Assembly: GCF_003945595.2 (NCBI RefSeq)
Contig: NW_024104421.1
Location: 3,162,001-3,226,000 of the forward strand
Origin: Pipra filicauda
Lineage: Eukaryota > Chordata > Aves > Passeriformes > Pipridae
Direction: 5' to 3'
DNA: 64,000 nucleotides
Below are positions 10,144-25,100 of this stretch, piece by piece; the stretch's first letter is position 1, and every line of letters starts with the position of its first letter. The position numbers and the translations under genes were made by a program. Below the pieces are notes generated by a model, which ran no database searches, had not been told where the DNA came from, and was given only the letters and a program-made list of their open reading frames with translations.

Positions 10144-13100
10144 GTAAGTGTTCCTCTCTCTCTGGCGTGGGGTTTTCCTGGCGTGGAGCGGGCAATGCCG
10201 TGGGCATGGCAGGCGGGTGGGAGTGTCTCCCTGGCAGTGGCAGGCTCCGTGGGTGTGGGCTCCTCCACAGGGGCACGGTGCTGCAAGGGGTGGCGTTTCC
10301 TTACGAGGGCAGGGATGGCTCATGGCAGAGGACACAGACACAGGAGCCACAAATTCAGTTCCCCAGGTCTAGCATAGGATGCAATACCTCTTTTCCCCCA
10401 TTCATCAAGCGTAGCAATGATACTCATCTGCTTTAGTTAAGCACTTTGACATCTATTAATGCTCTGCTTAATGCACTAGGCGGCAGAAGGCAAAACCAGT
10501 TTAAAGACGCGTTCGTAAAACCCCGCTGCTGCTGCAACTGGTGGAGATCCAAGCATGGAGGCGCATGCAAGTGGCCCCAGTTTGGCAGCTCCCCGGTTGA
10601 GCAGAGTGGTTTCAGTAGACACTGCTGGTTTTCAGTATGGCAGGAACACCCAAGGGATGCACAGCACTGGCCAGGAGCTGGCTGTGGGAGGATACACACA
10701 GGGTGTTTATCCCACAAAGCAAAGACACATCGCTTCGTCACACATGAGATCCAGATCGTGCAGGGCAAGGTTTGCAGCTCCGAAGCTCTGATCCCTTGCA
10801 TTGATCTGGAACACTGATAGCTTAAAAGGACCCTCATGCACACACATTTACTCACGTGTGTGGACGTCAGGGGATGTTAGTGAGAGGAGGCTGAATAGAG
10901 GAAAGAGGCCATGGCACTTCTTACTTGTTCCTGCTCCTCTTCACTACAAAGGGCGTAGTAGCCCTTCCCAGAGGTCTGGAGCAAATGACTGAAAAGCTGA
11001 GCTGCAATATAAAGCATACACAGCCACGTTTTGTGCATGCACTGCATTTGGGTCCAGGTGCTAGTGCACGTGCAGGGAAACTTGATGCACCTTTTTGGAT
11101 GTGGGTTTGCAGGGCACCCACGCCTCTGCTTGTGTTGGTGTGACAAGCGGCTCCTCTGGCATGGTCGCTCCCTGCCAGCCATGCAGCCCGCCCTGGCAGC
11201 CCCCCAGGAGCCTAACAGCTCTCAGCAACCCCAGTTTATAAAAACTTCACCTTGTTAAGCTGATTTAGACGAGTTAAATCCTTTAAGGATTAAAAATGTC
11301 AGCACTGCGATTGGTAAAAGTTGTTGTGGGGTAGCTTCTTGGGTGCTACAGTATCTCCATCGGTGCAGGACAGTGGGCTGGTCTGGAGAGGAGACAACAC
11401 TGCCATCCAGTTTCAGAAGGAGATATGTCCAATAAATCAACAAGTCAGCTCAAGCCCTTTCCTGAGTTTAGGAAAATGTTTTACATTCAAAAACTGCCAA
11501 TAAAACCCTTACAGATGTGCCCACCAATACAGCTCATGGAATTACCAAGAGCTGAGCTGACATCCAAGAGGGTCTCAGGAAACTTTGCTGCCAATGTTAT
11601 ACTTGGCTGCACTATCAAGCCCTTCCTCAGCAGAGTGGTTCTGATTTGGGTTTCACAAAAAGGACACAGTGGCTACCCAGAAAAAAATCCAACTTCTGAT
11701 AACTGCGAACTATGCAAATTGACTTTCCATGCCCGGGATAAATACTTCATGGAAATACTTTTTGTGTGGCATTAAGAAGCCAGCCAGTCTGTTCCGCTGT
11801 TTTTGCCACTGAATGCAAGTGCAGGGATTACACGCAGGCAATCTCTGACCAAATCCTTTTCTGATGTGTTTAGTTATAATGTGATAGCCCTTTACTACTG
11901 AGAAAAAGATTTACGTCACTTTGCACAGTTTGGAACTTAATTCATGTACAAGAATGAAGAATAAACAATAGAAAAAGAGCTTTTCTCCCCTGGTACTAAA
12001 ACCAGACCAACAGCTGAATTAATCCCTGGTGTTTCACATCCACTTATGAATTTAACTAAAACACAGAAGTCACCCTTTTCAAATGAAATTTCAGTAGAGA
12101 AACACGTTGGACACGGGTCCAAAGGGAGTAAATCAGCAGAAAATGGACCTGTTCCATAGGTTACACAGGGACATTTTGGGGACAAAAAAGCAGTCTTTTA
12201 AACACCAGCTGGGTTCCATCACATTTAAGTGACACAAGGCTGAGTCGGCCTGTGCTGCTCCCCAAGTCGTGTCTGGCTTTGCTGCATCGCGCTTGGCTCA
12301 GTGCCGATTCATTCCCATCTTTGCAAAGCTCACTCAGCTTTAACTCCAGCAGTGCAAAAATCTGCTCAGTTACTAGCAATGCTTCTGGGGTGCATTGCAA
12401 GTTCAGCACAGAAACTGCCTCTTCTTTCCTCCTGGACACAGCTCTGCTTGTCTGGTGGCCACGGCATGGGCAGGAGTGCTTGCAGCTGTGAGGATTTAGG
12501 GCTGGCTTCTTCTTGAGCTGATGGAAACGTTGGGAAATGCTGGTGGGAGAGGTAAAGATCAACCTGGTATGGCCTCTTTAAGCTGCCCCTATTGCCTTTA
12601 TACATCTGCTCTTGGGCTGATGGAACCAGCAGCCTTGGACAAAATGTCTCTACAACTTGATGAGCTTTAGACTGACCTTTTCTCTCACTTGTTTATGAAA
12701 AAATTAAGGAAACCTATTTAAGTTCAGCAGGCTGCCCTTAATTCCCCAGTACTCTAAGGTTGCTCACTTCCCTGGCAAATAATTGTCTTTTAAATATGTA
12801 AATGCCAGTGTATTTCTGCCTCTTCACTTTCCTCCTTTTCGACTTCCATGAAATGCCACCAGATATTTTTAATTACCCCGTCTTCAGACCTGTTACACAG
12901 GGATTCTGAACCTTTGTGCCTCCAATTCCTCTGTGCCCCCTAACTTTCCAACAAACCCTCCAGTTCTGCCAGTCTCTGGCCCTCTCTTTGGTCCCCCTGC
13001 CCTTGCATCTCCTACTTCTGCTTCAAGACCAGCAGAAATATCAGCCCCTGAGCCAGAGTAGTGGCTCAGAAGTGGCTGGGAGAGCCCTCCCAGGGTAAGG

Positions 13101-16100
13101 GTCCACTCGACACATAGAACACCCACACAGAAATCCCAAAATTATACAAACCTCAACCTTTTTATTTGAGTTATGCCGTTATTGGAAGCTTCAAGAACTT
13201 TCAAGATGCTCAACTACACCTGCTAATCAGAAATTAACACCACAGGCACTTCCACCCTGCTGGGTTGAAAAATGATGAGGGCTGGAAGGAGTAGGGGCGC
13301 ACACATGACCACAGACATGACACTGAACAGAAAGGCCAGGGTCAAGTGCACCATTTTTGTAAGGCAAATGGGGTAAAAGTAAATATCCCTGCTAAAATTA
13401 CTATCCCAAGCTTCATGTTTATGTTCTCTCTTTCTGCAGTAAAAGGTGAGGAAGCTGGAGAATATCAGTTAATATCAGCATAAAACATCTCATACATAAA
13501 AGTTATAAAGCCAGCAGCAGCAGATGGGCATCAAGTTAGCTGTTGATCCAGAGATCCTCATATCTAAGGGAATGTGTTAGTCACTACTACAACAAACAAG
13601 AAAGCATCCCATGGGATCCCTCTTTCTGGTTTCCTCTTTTATTCTAGGCTTGCTAAAATAACTCTGATATGGCCCAATAAATCCTGGTCTCCTAGAAAGT
13701 ACTTGTATTCTTTTTTCTCTAAGGATGACATGATGAGATAAAAGCTCTGGCTCTCAAAATAAGATGCAGAGCACAATGCAAGAAAAAACAAAATTGCTTC
13801 AGCTGGTGCTAGTTCACACTCAGTGGTTAAATATGAATGCCTTGTTGCCAATTAAGGAGTGATTTAAAAAGGCACCCACTCCCTCATGCTTTTTTTACAG
13901 GCAGTGGAGAGAGGTGCAGATCAGAGCTGAAGTCCTGTGCCTGTTCCAAATCGTTGCCTGTAGCTGCCTAGTTCCTATTTGTAAGAGAGGAGTCTAAACA
14001 GGCTTTCCTAGGCTAAAGCTAGCAGTTGTGATTATTCCCCCATTGCTATGCTGGCTTCACTCCAGAGCCCATCTCTGTGTTGGTGTATTATTTGTGGTGC
14101 AATGCACTGGGGAATCAGGCCCTGAGGTTAAAGTCTGCTTGGGACTCAAAGAAATCTACTGGAAGCCATAGGTAAGACTGCACACCATAAATAAGTGGTG
14201 TATTCAGGTAAGTGGAGAAGGCCACTTACTGCATTAGAGACATCTCTCTGAAGTGAATCCTTGTTGAAGGAACTGCAACTGTAGGTGGAACTGCCTAATG
14301 TGGATCGTGTAACAGATTTCTGATGAAGTGCTCTGTCAATTATGAGAGCCATCTATTTTCATTTGGATGGTTCAGTGTTCAGGCTGCTCTTCAGCATCCG
14401 TATGTTCTCCATGTGGTATTGCTATCGTCAATTATTTATAGGATGGCACGAATGTGAGTAGTGCTTTACAATGATGAGGTGCATAATCTACTGTGGCATT
14501 ATCAAGCAGTAGTGTCTCCACTGAGAGCAGTGCATTCATCTGCCTTATTAGTCTCTGGCCTGCACTGCTGCAGGAACTGAATCCAAGGGGTGAATCTTGA
14601 CAACTTCTTCCAAGTCTGACACTTCTTTCTCTTCAGCAGTCCTGACACTAGGTGTCTAGCCCATCACCCCAGGCCCTGTCAGTGAAGATAAATGGGTGTC
14701 TGCAGCAAGCTATTTATTTCACTGTGCTGGCAATAGAAGGAAAACAGATGATACCTAAGATGAAAATTGTACCTCTAAAGTTAGGTGGGAAAATTTCAAC
14801 TCCAAACATAATGACCAAGACCAGCAGACCTCAATGTTTCCCCTTGCTGACAAATGTCCAAGAGCAGTGCTTGTCTCCTGCCTTACTGCTTGTCTGGCTA
14901 GCAGTCTGGGGAAAAAACATTGTTATTATAGTAGCTTAGAGAAATAGAGCAGGGTTTATACTTGGAAAGATGGGGTTTTCTCTGTCTGAAAAAGTGAGAA
15001 GTTGTGCAGACTTTGATTTATTAACATTGACTTTCCTTTTCTTTTTGTCTTTTTAGGGTGAAGTCCTGGGCGGATGCCTTTGGTGGGGAGCTGTACTCCA
15101 TTGTGACTAAGTATTCAGGCTCTCTCTTGTTGCAGAAGGTAGGCAAAATGTGTGAGGGTTCCCTTTGCTTCACATTATCTCCCTGTGTAGTCCTCCAAGG
15201 TTTCCCCCTGGTGTGGAAGAAAAAGGCACAGGTCTCCAGCTATCTTTCAAATCTATCCATGAGCACAGAGTGATGCTCTGTGCCAATTCTCCATGTACTG
15301 GAGAGGGGGATCTGTTTAATGCCTTTCCTGTTTCATTAACCATTGCCAAATACCACCTAAATTGTCCCATTTTTTACTAATACTTTCTAACAGTTTCTAT
15401 TTTTCTCCCCATGTTTCCCCTCTAATGATTATTTCATGCCCTCACATACTGTGCCTCCGCTTCTCCTTTCCCAAGTCTAAATCAGTCCCTCTGCTTCTCA
15501 TCACCCACCTGCTTGTTGTCACCCCATCATCCCCTCCTGCAGCTCTTCAGCTGGCACTTATTTCTTACTGCTTCCTCATCAGTATTCATCCAGTTGTGCA
15601 TCAATCCTTTGAATTTTGCCCTTGAAGCTCTGCTTTGGACAGGGTCCCTGAGGCAGATGCCCTTGGAAGCCACAATTTTCCAGAGACACAGACCTCTGCT
15701 TGGCTTCATCACCAAACAGGCTCTGTTTCATTAAACTCTCTACCAGCATTAAAGGGTGTAGCTCCAGGGGCTTTAAACAAATAATCCCAGTTGCAGCTCT
15801 AGAGGAGTTTCCTTAAGTCAGTGGTGAATGGCTGCTCCTCTTTCAGACTTGGTGATCTCCACCCTCTATGCTGCTCTGGGGGACTGAAGGGGGCCTCAGA
15901 AATGCAGTCACTTCTCTACTTCATGTGTCACTTCTCTACTTCAGTTCTTTTTCTTTACTCTTTCTATGATTCTTCTCTTCAAGACAAGTAACGAGTTGCC
16001 TCTCAGGCCTCCTAGGTGTCTGATTTCTGCATCCATGTTAGTAATAACACCCATATCCCAATGCAAAAAAAGGGACGTGGAAATAGTTTTCCTTTCCTTG

Positions 16101-19100
16101 CTGCTGAGCCCTGTTTCCCTGTCCCCTGAGTGCTGCTTTTTGTCTTGAGTAAGGGAGTATTTCCTGCAGCATCGGCTTTGCTAGGCTTTGGCCAAGAAAG
16201 GCTTTCAGCATCCATCACAAAGGTCTGTGGTGATCATCAGTTCTTCTTGGGAGGAGAGGGTCACAAGGCAATTAAAAGCTATCAGCACTGATATAGGTAC
16301 TTCATGCGCTAACCACGAGGCAGCTGCAGTGGGGTATTGATAAGGCAAAAGTTCACCTTTTAGCAGTTTTGATGATGCTTCCACGTTGCCTATTGACCCA
16401 CGGGGTCCCCAGGCAATAGTTGTCAGAGGTGAAGTGACATGCTAAGGCATCTCTGGTGGGTACTGGAGCTTCAGTGGGGAGGAGATACAGGCTGGGGTTA
16501 TTTGATAGTCAGGTACCTGGCTGATGCTGTATAGGTGTGGGTCGACACAGGCAACTTGCACTGCTTCATACTAACACATTAAGGGAGCTCATGTTCCTTG
16601 AGGTCCAAAAGTCAGTGGGACGAAGAAGAACCAGAGTTAGCTTGAAAATACAACATTGTGGAAGATAGCAATGCAGGACAAGGATGGCAGATGTGGCACT
16701 GGGGTGACTGTCAAGGCAGCTGTGCTGTGCTGGCACTTTGGATATATTGCACCAGATTGCCTTACCTACCTCTGCCCACGCTGTGGGTTTTATTCTTGGG
16801 ATCCTGATCCCTTTGGGATAGGGGTTATGTGAGACCTGTAGATGCTAGTATAGTACCACTAAAAATTAGAGTCATAGTTATCTTGAACCAAAATTCACAA
16901 CTATTATCAGTGTTTGGTATAATTCTCCAGAAGCGAAGAAAACTAATTTCTGATGAAAAAGAAGCCCGAATGTAACCAAATCCAATCTAGTACTCACATC
17001 AGGAGGAACTAAGGCAGACCTATATTCTCCTGATGGTCTGACAGCCTTGCCTGCCTGATAGCACTTGCCTGCTCCATACACACAGTTTTCATCTTGGAGA
17101 GGGGAAGGTGTTTGGTTTGGTTTTGCCTGGATACAGCACAGACTGATTGTGCTTTGTGCAGTACAGTGTTATCTGTGACTGAGAGGGGAAAATGTCAACT
17201 TCCAGCAGGGGGTACAGATAAGCTGGATCCAGCCTTGTTCTGTAAACACTCCAGCAAAGTCATCTCCTAAATGCATGTTGTGTCCTTCCCTGCCCTAACT
17301 TTACTTAAGCAGTTTAAACAGCTCAGATTTACCTTTCAACCCTGAAGCCCCACTTCCTGAGCTCTTTCATTTCCCCTTATTTCCCTGTGGTAAGGAAATA
17401 GAGGAGAACCAGCCAGCACCCACTTCAGTCCTTCTCTCAGCCTCCGTTTCTTTAGTAGAGCAGTAAGTCAGGCACCTTCTCACAAATCCTCATCTTAAAG
17501 CAGGGACCATTCTGGAGGCTTCCTTCTGCATTTTTGGCACCTTCTGTGTTTCAAGTGGATGTAGGCATGTCATTTACTGTTAGGCAACACTTTCATGCAG
17601 AGTGGCAGACCCCAAATAACTTTATGTAGATCATCATATTGGCACAGACTGTGGATGAGTTATGCCTGGGGAGCCAAATACACCAAAGTCTGAAAATCAA
17701 ACACGTGGATTTGCCTGCTCCCCTGGCACTTTTCTCTTCTTTGGGCTGTTGCCTCTTTTCCATGGCAAATATTTCGCTTTGTGCAGACCAGCAGAATGGT
17801 GGGGAGCACAGTGCAGAGGTCCAGGCAATTCTTTTCTCAGTGCTTGTCTAAGTCAATGGGCATTTTGCCTTTGACGAAACACAGACTGAGAGATAACAGC
17901 ATATTTTGTATTTTTCTTCATGTCTCCCTTGTGCCTAATAGTCTTGAAGTAACTAGCTTATTGTTGCTTTGAGAGCCATAATTTCTCAGTTACTGGATGC
18001 TTTGCATGTAAACCTTGTCTTTAACATTAAGCATAAACTTTCTTTTGTTGCTTTGAGTTTACTTGGTTTTCTTTGGGTTTTTTGTTTGCTTCCTCCAGAA
18101 GAACCTTAATATCATGTTGCAAACCCAAATGGTTGACTTCTCACCAGGATTTATCATTCCCAGAGACTTGGTGAACCAGTAGACACCCCTTGAATCCACA
18201 GGGACAGGCTTTTACCCTGGATCAGAAATCTTTAAGAAAGTTCTCAGATGGCTGGCAGTCCCAAGCAGGCAGGATGTCAAATTAAATCTCACAGAGTCAG
18301 CAAAAGCCAAGTGGCTTTGGCTTGATGGCTGAAGCATTCATTGTCTTGTATTCCCTTGCCCATTATGCACACTTAAACCTGGCTCAGAGAGGATAGATCT
18401 GTATTAAAGTGTTGGCTGTGGCCTGGGACAGCTGAGGGCAACAGGGCTGGAGTAAAGAAGCAATGTGAAAGGGTGAGTAGGGGGAGGGCAGTAGCGTCTC
18501 ACAGAGCAAAGGAACAAAAGTTTGAACCTGTGGCTTAATAGGTGTTTGCCACAGCCTTGCTGCTGCAGTTGGCCAAGCAGTGACCATAGGCTCAGGACCA
18601 CCAAGGGCAGCCATGCCAGGAGATGACTCTGGGCTTTTCAGGGCTTGTCTTTAAGTGTCAGAAACATCATCAGCTTCAGCAGACCCAAAATTTAAATTTC
18701 CTTCTACTGTGTTAACAATGCACTACAAGTGTTTCTGAGAATCATCTCCTGCTCTCTTTTATAGTTGAGGTGCTGATTGCCCTGCCCAGTGGATAGAGTT
18801 GAGAAAGGACAGCAGGGCTTGACTCCAGCCCTGCAATTACTAGAAAGTGCAACAAAAAAGTACATGGCAAAGAACAGACAAACTCAAGAAGTTCAGTCAA
18901 GACTTTTTCCTGGGTGAAGATGAAAGGAATGTCTTTCACACTCTTAATATAGTTCCACTAGCAGTGAGTAATGGAGCACTGTGTATTTCAATAGGCTAAA
19001 TTTTGTGGAGGTGGGAACAAGAAAATATATTTGGTGACATATCTCTGTTCACAGATAAAACTTAGGATACTGAATTCTGGATATTCCACTTTTAAATTAC

Positions 19101-22100
19101 CACCCCCAACGCTGCAGAAGGCGAATCTTAATGAATTGCTCCTGCTGTTTTAAGGGAGTGCTAAGTACTAGCTGAATAAGAAAAGATTTTCTGTTAGATC
19201 TGAGCTAACTTTTTGACCTCTTTTCAACATCAGATCCTTCCAGCCAGTTCTCCCAAGCCTGATTCGTGTTCTGTAAATTATAATGATCTGATTACCTGAA
19301 CCCTAAATGCAGGTTGCATGGGATAATCTTGGCCAGCTACAAGCACCTGCTTTGACTTTCAGCCGTGGTGTCTGGTAACAGTATTGAAATCACAAGTACT
19401 ACTTCGTTTCCCACCATTAGAAACTCTCGGAGTCAATAGTCATTAGTAGCAGGAGATTTTAGTGGCAGAAATATAGGCACAAAGTGGTTTGCTGGTTCGT
19501 TTGTAGGAAAAAAGCTCAAAGAGGATCTGAGCTCAAACTTGATGTATTCTTTCAGCGAACCAAATCTTGCAGAAAGTTTTTTGGGTTTTTTGGTTTGGGT
19601 TTGCCTTTTTTTTTTTCTTCCCAGCTCTGGCTAGATCTTGGGCCTGAGGCATGTACAGTATTAGCAGAGTGCTCATGATTGCTTGTGATAACTTTTATCC
19701 TGTGAGCATCTGCTTGTCAATGTGTGAAAAGCACATTAAAAAATAATTGAGAGGTAAAAAGACCTGGTTTTTAATTGAAGATGTGACCCAAGGCAACGGG
19801 TGGCAGGTCACTTTGTGAAGCCCGTGCTGATGTGGTCCCCCCCCTTCGTTAGCTTTCCCAGGAGAGATTACCCTCCTCCCCCCGAGGAGAGCCTGATTAA
19901 AGCCTGGCCTGGCAGAGATCACTTCTCTCCCGACGAAACCATGACATGGAGCTAAATGGGACAGACACCAGCTGGGATGTGCTCCGGTCTCGTCAGCGGC
20001 CAGGGACCGCAGTCCGGGGGTTGTCGCTGCACATTCCTCTTCCTGCAGCATGGTTACACCAACCTTCGTGCTCAACCCCACCTCCTCCTCCCCCGCTGCC
20101 TGCCTGTCCCAGCCGCAGCGGAGGGGATGCGAGGCCTGGCGTTTTTAATCCAGTAAAAGCCTCGCCGTTAATCATGCCAGACAGAGCGAGCAGCCTCCCT
20201 GCCATGCCTGCTGCAGGCTGGATGCTGCTATTTCTGTCTGACCTCCTCAGCCTGCCCCATCCTCAAGGCGTTTCTTACTCTGCCTGTGCTCAGCTGCCTT
20301 CCCAGACCATCAAGGAGCTGCTTGAATAAAAGGAGCTCCACTCGCTCACCCTAAAGACGTGCAAAGTCCTTTCTCTGCCACTTTCTTCTAATTCGAAAGT
20401 GTTACCAAAGCCTCTGCCATCTCCTTTTCCTTTTCACCACCTCATTTTTTTTCCCAGCACAAGAAGTCCAGCCCTGGCTGAGATTGCTGCTGTGGTGCTA
20501 GCACAACATGAAGGGGGTTTGAGTACAGTGCAGAGAAAACTGATGATGAAGGACCAGGGAACTGCACTTGGTTGCCTCCATGTTTCCATATTGCTGAGGA
20601 CATAAGGCTCTGTCTCTTCTGAATAGGTTAATCATACTGTGTCCTTTGGCAGGTTTTTTTACTCTTTCCTTTTGGCTATCTCTGTTAGCTGTGGGATTTC
20701 TTGAAAAGCAGAAATAAAGGCCATTGTATCCAGTCTTGAAAGGGCAGATTTAAGGAGGCAGATTAGTACACAGTTTGGGAGTACTCAAATTTTTTAATGC
20801 CTAGATTATATGAAACGTGGTCAGAAGAAACTAGTTATCTCTAAACCTGTCAGATCCAGATCTTCCTCATCACAGCATCTCTCCCAGTGGAGGCAGCACT
20901 AAGCAGCCATGCTTCTAATTCCTAGTTTCTGGGAAATGCCTCTGTGGTGCTCTTGGCCTAAAGCGTGCTCCTGGGTGCCTGATAATTAAGATCATAACTG
21001 TCTATATTAGCTTTCCTTGGCAGTCTCCCACCTAAGCACTGAGCAGACTCTTCTTGCTGGAGATCTGGCAAGTTACCTTACAGATATGATGACACTGTGG
21101 GAGGACAGCACATGCACTAACATGGCATCCCTCCCACTGCTGCCCCAGAGCACATATGACATAGGAGGAGATGTTAATGACAGTATACAGCTCTGGTCCC
21201 TTGCTCTTCCTTCTGCCTTAATTAAACTTCAGGTATGTGACATGTCTAATGTTGCTATGGATGTAATCACAATCTGTGATTTAGGTTTTTTTTAAAAACT
21301 TGGCCTTCTGCTTCTCTCTCTCAAATTTGTCAGCACTAATAGCTTCAGGTACATTGCTGTTTTCAACAGCCACAAGCTCCCAATTGGATCAGTTGCTTTT
21401 ACTTAGTCAAAATGCTTCAAGCTATGGTCAATGATCTGCACACACTCAAATTGTGGGGTGAAAAAGGGGGAAAGGCAAAGATGGGAGAAGGTGATAAATC
21501 AGAGCAGCTCCTTCAACACCTCTTCCTTCACCAAAGACAATATCCAGTCAGCAATAATAGATTCACTTCACTCCTTACGAGCCTCTTCTTCAACAGCATT
21601 TTCTTTTTTCCCTTGGGCAGAAGTACAAAGATGTGGAGCCAACTCTGAAGATCAAAGAGGTGGATGGCTTGGAGCTGGTGAAGAAGTTCTCGGAGCAGAT
21701 GGAAAGCATGCTCCGCAGGAAGGTCGAAGCTGTCGAGGTAGGACCACTGGGGCTCTGGGAAGGGAGTCCTCTCCTTCAGTCAGCCCCAGAGCAGCAGGCA
21801 CAGGCCTCCTGCCTGTTCCAGGAGTGTGTGGGCGCAGAGGTTGTGTGAGGACTTTGCCCAACCAAACTCCTGCTGGTGCGGCTGGCTGCTCACTCTGAGC
21901 TTTAAGCAGACACTGGTGGGAGGATGTGGGCGTTCAGACAAGGGAATGCTGGCTTCTCCCTCAGCCCAAAGGAGGAAATAAGATTAAAAAAAGTCTAAGA
22001 ATAAATATGAGGGAACGAACACTCTTTTAGGAGACAAGAGCTGTTTTAAGAAGGGGAAAAAAAACCCTCACAAGTGAAAATAAAGTTCATCCTTGCATAA

Positions 22101-25100
22101 TGCACTCTGGCCACTGAAGACTAGTAGCTTGTTTCAGCTGTGTGTGTGGCTTAAGGGAAATTTCTTTACCCCCTGAACATGAGCTGCAAGGAAGGTGCTT
22201 GGATTTCTAGCTGTGTACATGGGGAAGTGTGGAGGAGGTGGCAAGAGGTCTTTAGCTGTTGCTGTGTGGGAGATCAGAGCAGGTAATCGTTATGGCCCCT
22301 CTTACTTCCTGCATCTAAGGATTTATCATATTCCTGTGTATTTACCTTCTATGAAAAGCATATTTCTGTAGTCACAGAGCCTTGACTGTTTAAGGCGTCT
22401 AATGTGGAAAAGTCATCCAGAAACACATCATTTGAGTCTCAAAGTGAAATGTGGGCATATTTAAACCCAGAGCTTTGGCCCATAACATTAAATTCTTAGC
22501 CAGACTTTTCCAGTGTTTGGATTGCCTTATCCTTTGTAAAGGAGCAAAACGTAGTTTTGCTGAGACTGTTGCTGATTGTGCAACCCTGAAAACATGTACA
22601 TGTTTAGTTGGATTCCTTCCCAGTCTGTACCGATTGAGAATTAGTGCCCTGAAGCATCATACTGGAGAACACTGGCTGATTTTTACTGCCTTCCATAAAT
22701 GGTAAGAGCTTATAAATGGCCACAGCATCACTGAGCCCTTTATGAAATCAAGTCATGGTCTTTGTCTCAGTAACAATACCAGACTGAGACTCCCACAAGG
22801 CCTTTTCCTTTGATGAGATACTGACATCAAGCTGGGTCTGAGAAGTCTTTCCCATGGCTTTTTGGAAGGGTTCATGGAAAATGAAATTAAATCTCTGTCT
22901 GTTGTTTCTCTAAATGGACCTGTTTCTGTTTGCATACGTCCTGTGCTACCTAAAATTGCTCAGGGCTTTAGTTGGGACTCTGCAGTAAATAGGTGTGAAT
23001 ATACTTGGCAATAAATAGCTGCAAATATACCTTCCAAGCTATAAAGTTGCAGCACAGAATAATAGGTCAGCCGAAAAGGAGAGAAAGAGGGAAGTTTATA
23101 GCTCCATGATCTTTTGTGGTGAAAGAGGCAGTCGTGCCTTTTCATTAACTGTGTGAATGGCTGATACAGCTGGAAGAGCTTCTGGAGGGCTTGCCACAGC
23201 ACCCACTCATCTTTCTTTCTGTGTGCTTGCATTAGAGGTTGGTGGAAGCAGCAGAAGACGCAGATCTGAACCACGAGTACAACTCCTCACTGGAGGTAAG
23301 TTTATCCTGGTCAGTGACAAAATATGACACACATCCTCAGAGAGACCGGTCAAAAGATAGGCCTAGCCAGGAACCCAGCCACCTCGGGTTCCTGGACAGG
23401 TTAGGAATCTCCTTGCCTTCAGGACACTCAGCTTGTCTAGAGACTACTGTGAATAAGAGACTCCCCTGGCAGATCCCAAATCTAATAACACCAAAGAGAT
23501 TAGTTCTTTGGCTTTGGGAGGGGAAGGATTTGGGAAGACACTAGGTTGTGTGATATTATTGGCATAACTTTTACTGCAGACCAACACTATCATTATGTGG
23601 TGCATTAGTGCAAATTAGCTGGCACTTGGTGGGTTACTTGACTGGAAAATGAGCTAAAAATTGAGTGTGAATGAGCAATGAGGAGGATGCTGTTACAAAT
23701 ACTCACAGCAAACTGTTAATCCAAATGAACTGAGCTTCTCACCATCTTTCTCCACAGCTCCCACCATCTTTTCTCTACCAGACAGGCACCCACTTGTCAG
23801 GACTTCCGTTAGGTGAAAGTTTGGTGCTGTCCAAGCAATTTGGATAATTGGCTTTCTGTTAATAACTGTTAGTTGTGGCCAAGCTATGGGATTATTGCTG
23901 GTGAGGGGAACTGGAGGGAAAATTCTGTTCAAGGAAGTTCTCTGTCCGTAGTACAAGCACAGATATATTAGCAGAAGTGCAGGCTAACCCTGCAAGTAGA
24001 CATCTCAGTGCAGGGAAAAGCTGAGAATGACAACACTTGTTGAAATCAGACTACCTACTAATTTAATCTCTCCTACCTCTTTGTTTGTTTGTTTGTTTTT
24101 TGTTGGTTTGGTTTGGTTTGGGGTTTTTTTGTTGTTTTTAAGAATCACATTATTCATGGTAGTTGGGTCACCTGCATTCCCAGTAAGGGTCATGGGTGAG
24201 TTGACATATGTGATTTGGTATTTGCACCCTCTGAATACTGATGGTGCTTGAACATAAATCCTTAAATAACCTCTGGCTAAGATAAAATCAGCAAAAACGT
24301 CTTAAAAACAGGTTATCCAAGGACAAAGAATGTCCTAAATGTACTAAAGTGACTGTAGATAATAAATCCCCATTGACCTTCACAGGGAGGAAACTGTGTT
24401 GTCTTTGAGCACCTTCTGGTTGATCCTTTGCTCTCGATGAGTGCCTGCCACTTGGAGTGACAGAATGAGGGGATAATCCTAGCTGGATGTACACCAGGAG
24501 TTAACCCTAGCAAATGACAGCTGTTGAGACAGGGCAAGTAAGGTCAGCACTGACATGCCTTGTATTAAACCTGGGAGCCAGACCCAGTGAGACACTCCAG
24601 CTCTCCAGCTAATCACTTAAATACCTCTGAGGGACCACAGGAGTCTGCCACTGTGTCCCTTTGCTCTTCAGTGGCTCTTCTGCTCCGGGCTATGGCCATG
24701 CTTTCAGTCATTTCTTATTGACAATAAGAAATTGGCCAGCAATCATCATTTTGGCATGACACAGCTTTACAATTTTCATTTGACACTAGCTTGTTTGTTG
24801 GCTCATCTTGATCCTGTTTGAAGCCCCAATTCCCCATATGTCCCTTCTTTATGTTTTAAAGAGTGTTTTTTTCAGCCACACTGGTAATCGTCTGTCTTAT
24901 TCTCTCTTCGTCTTTCTCTTTTCCATTGTCTTCATCAACAGTTTGATTACTACAACTCTCTCCTGATTAATGAGAAGGATGAAAATGACAATTATGTGGA
25001 GCTTGGAGATGAATTCATTTTGGAGCCAAATGAGCATTTCAATAACCTGCTGGTGAACACAACATACAGTGATATCCAGCTCCCCACCAATGTCTACAAC

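Noticed and set aside
9634..10377. Long overlapping open frames on both strands around exon 1 (up to 247 residues)
   Set aside because: High GC content suppresses stop codons; only the frame carrying the signal peptide and QTKIP continues correctly into exon 2.
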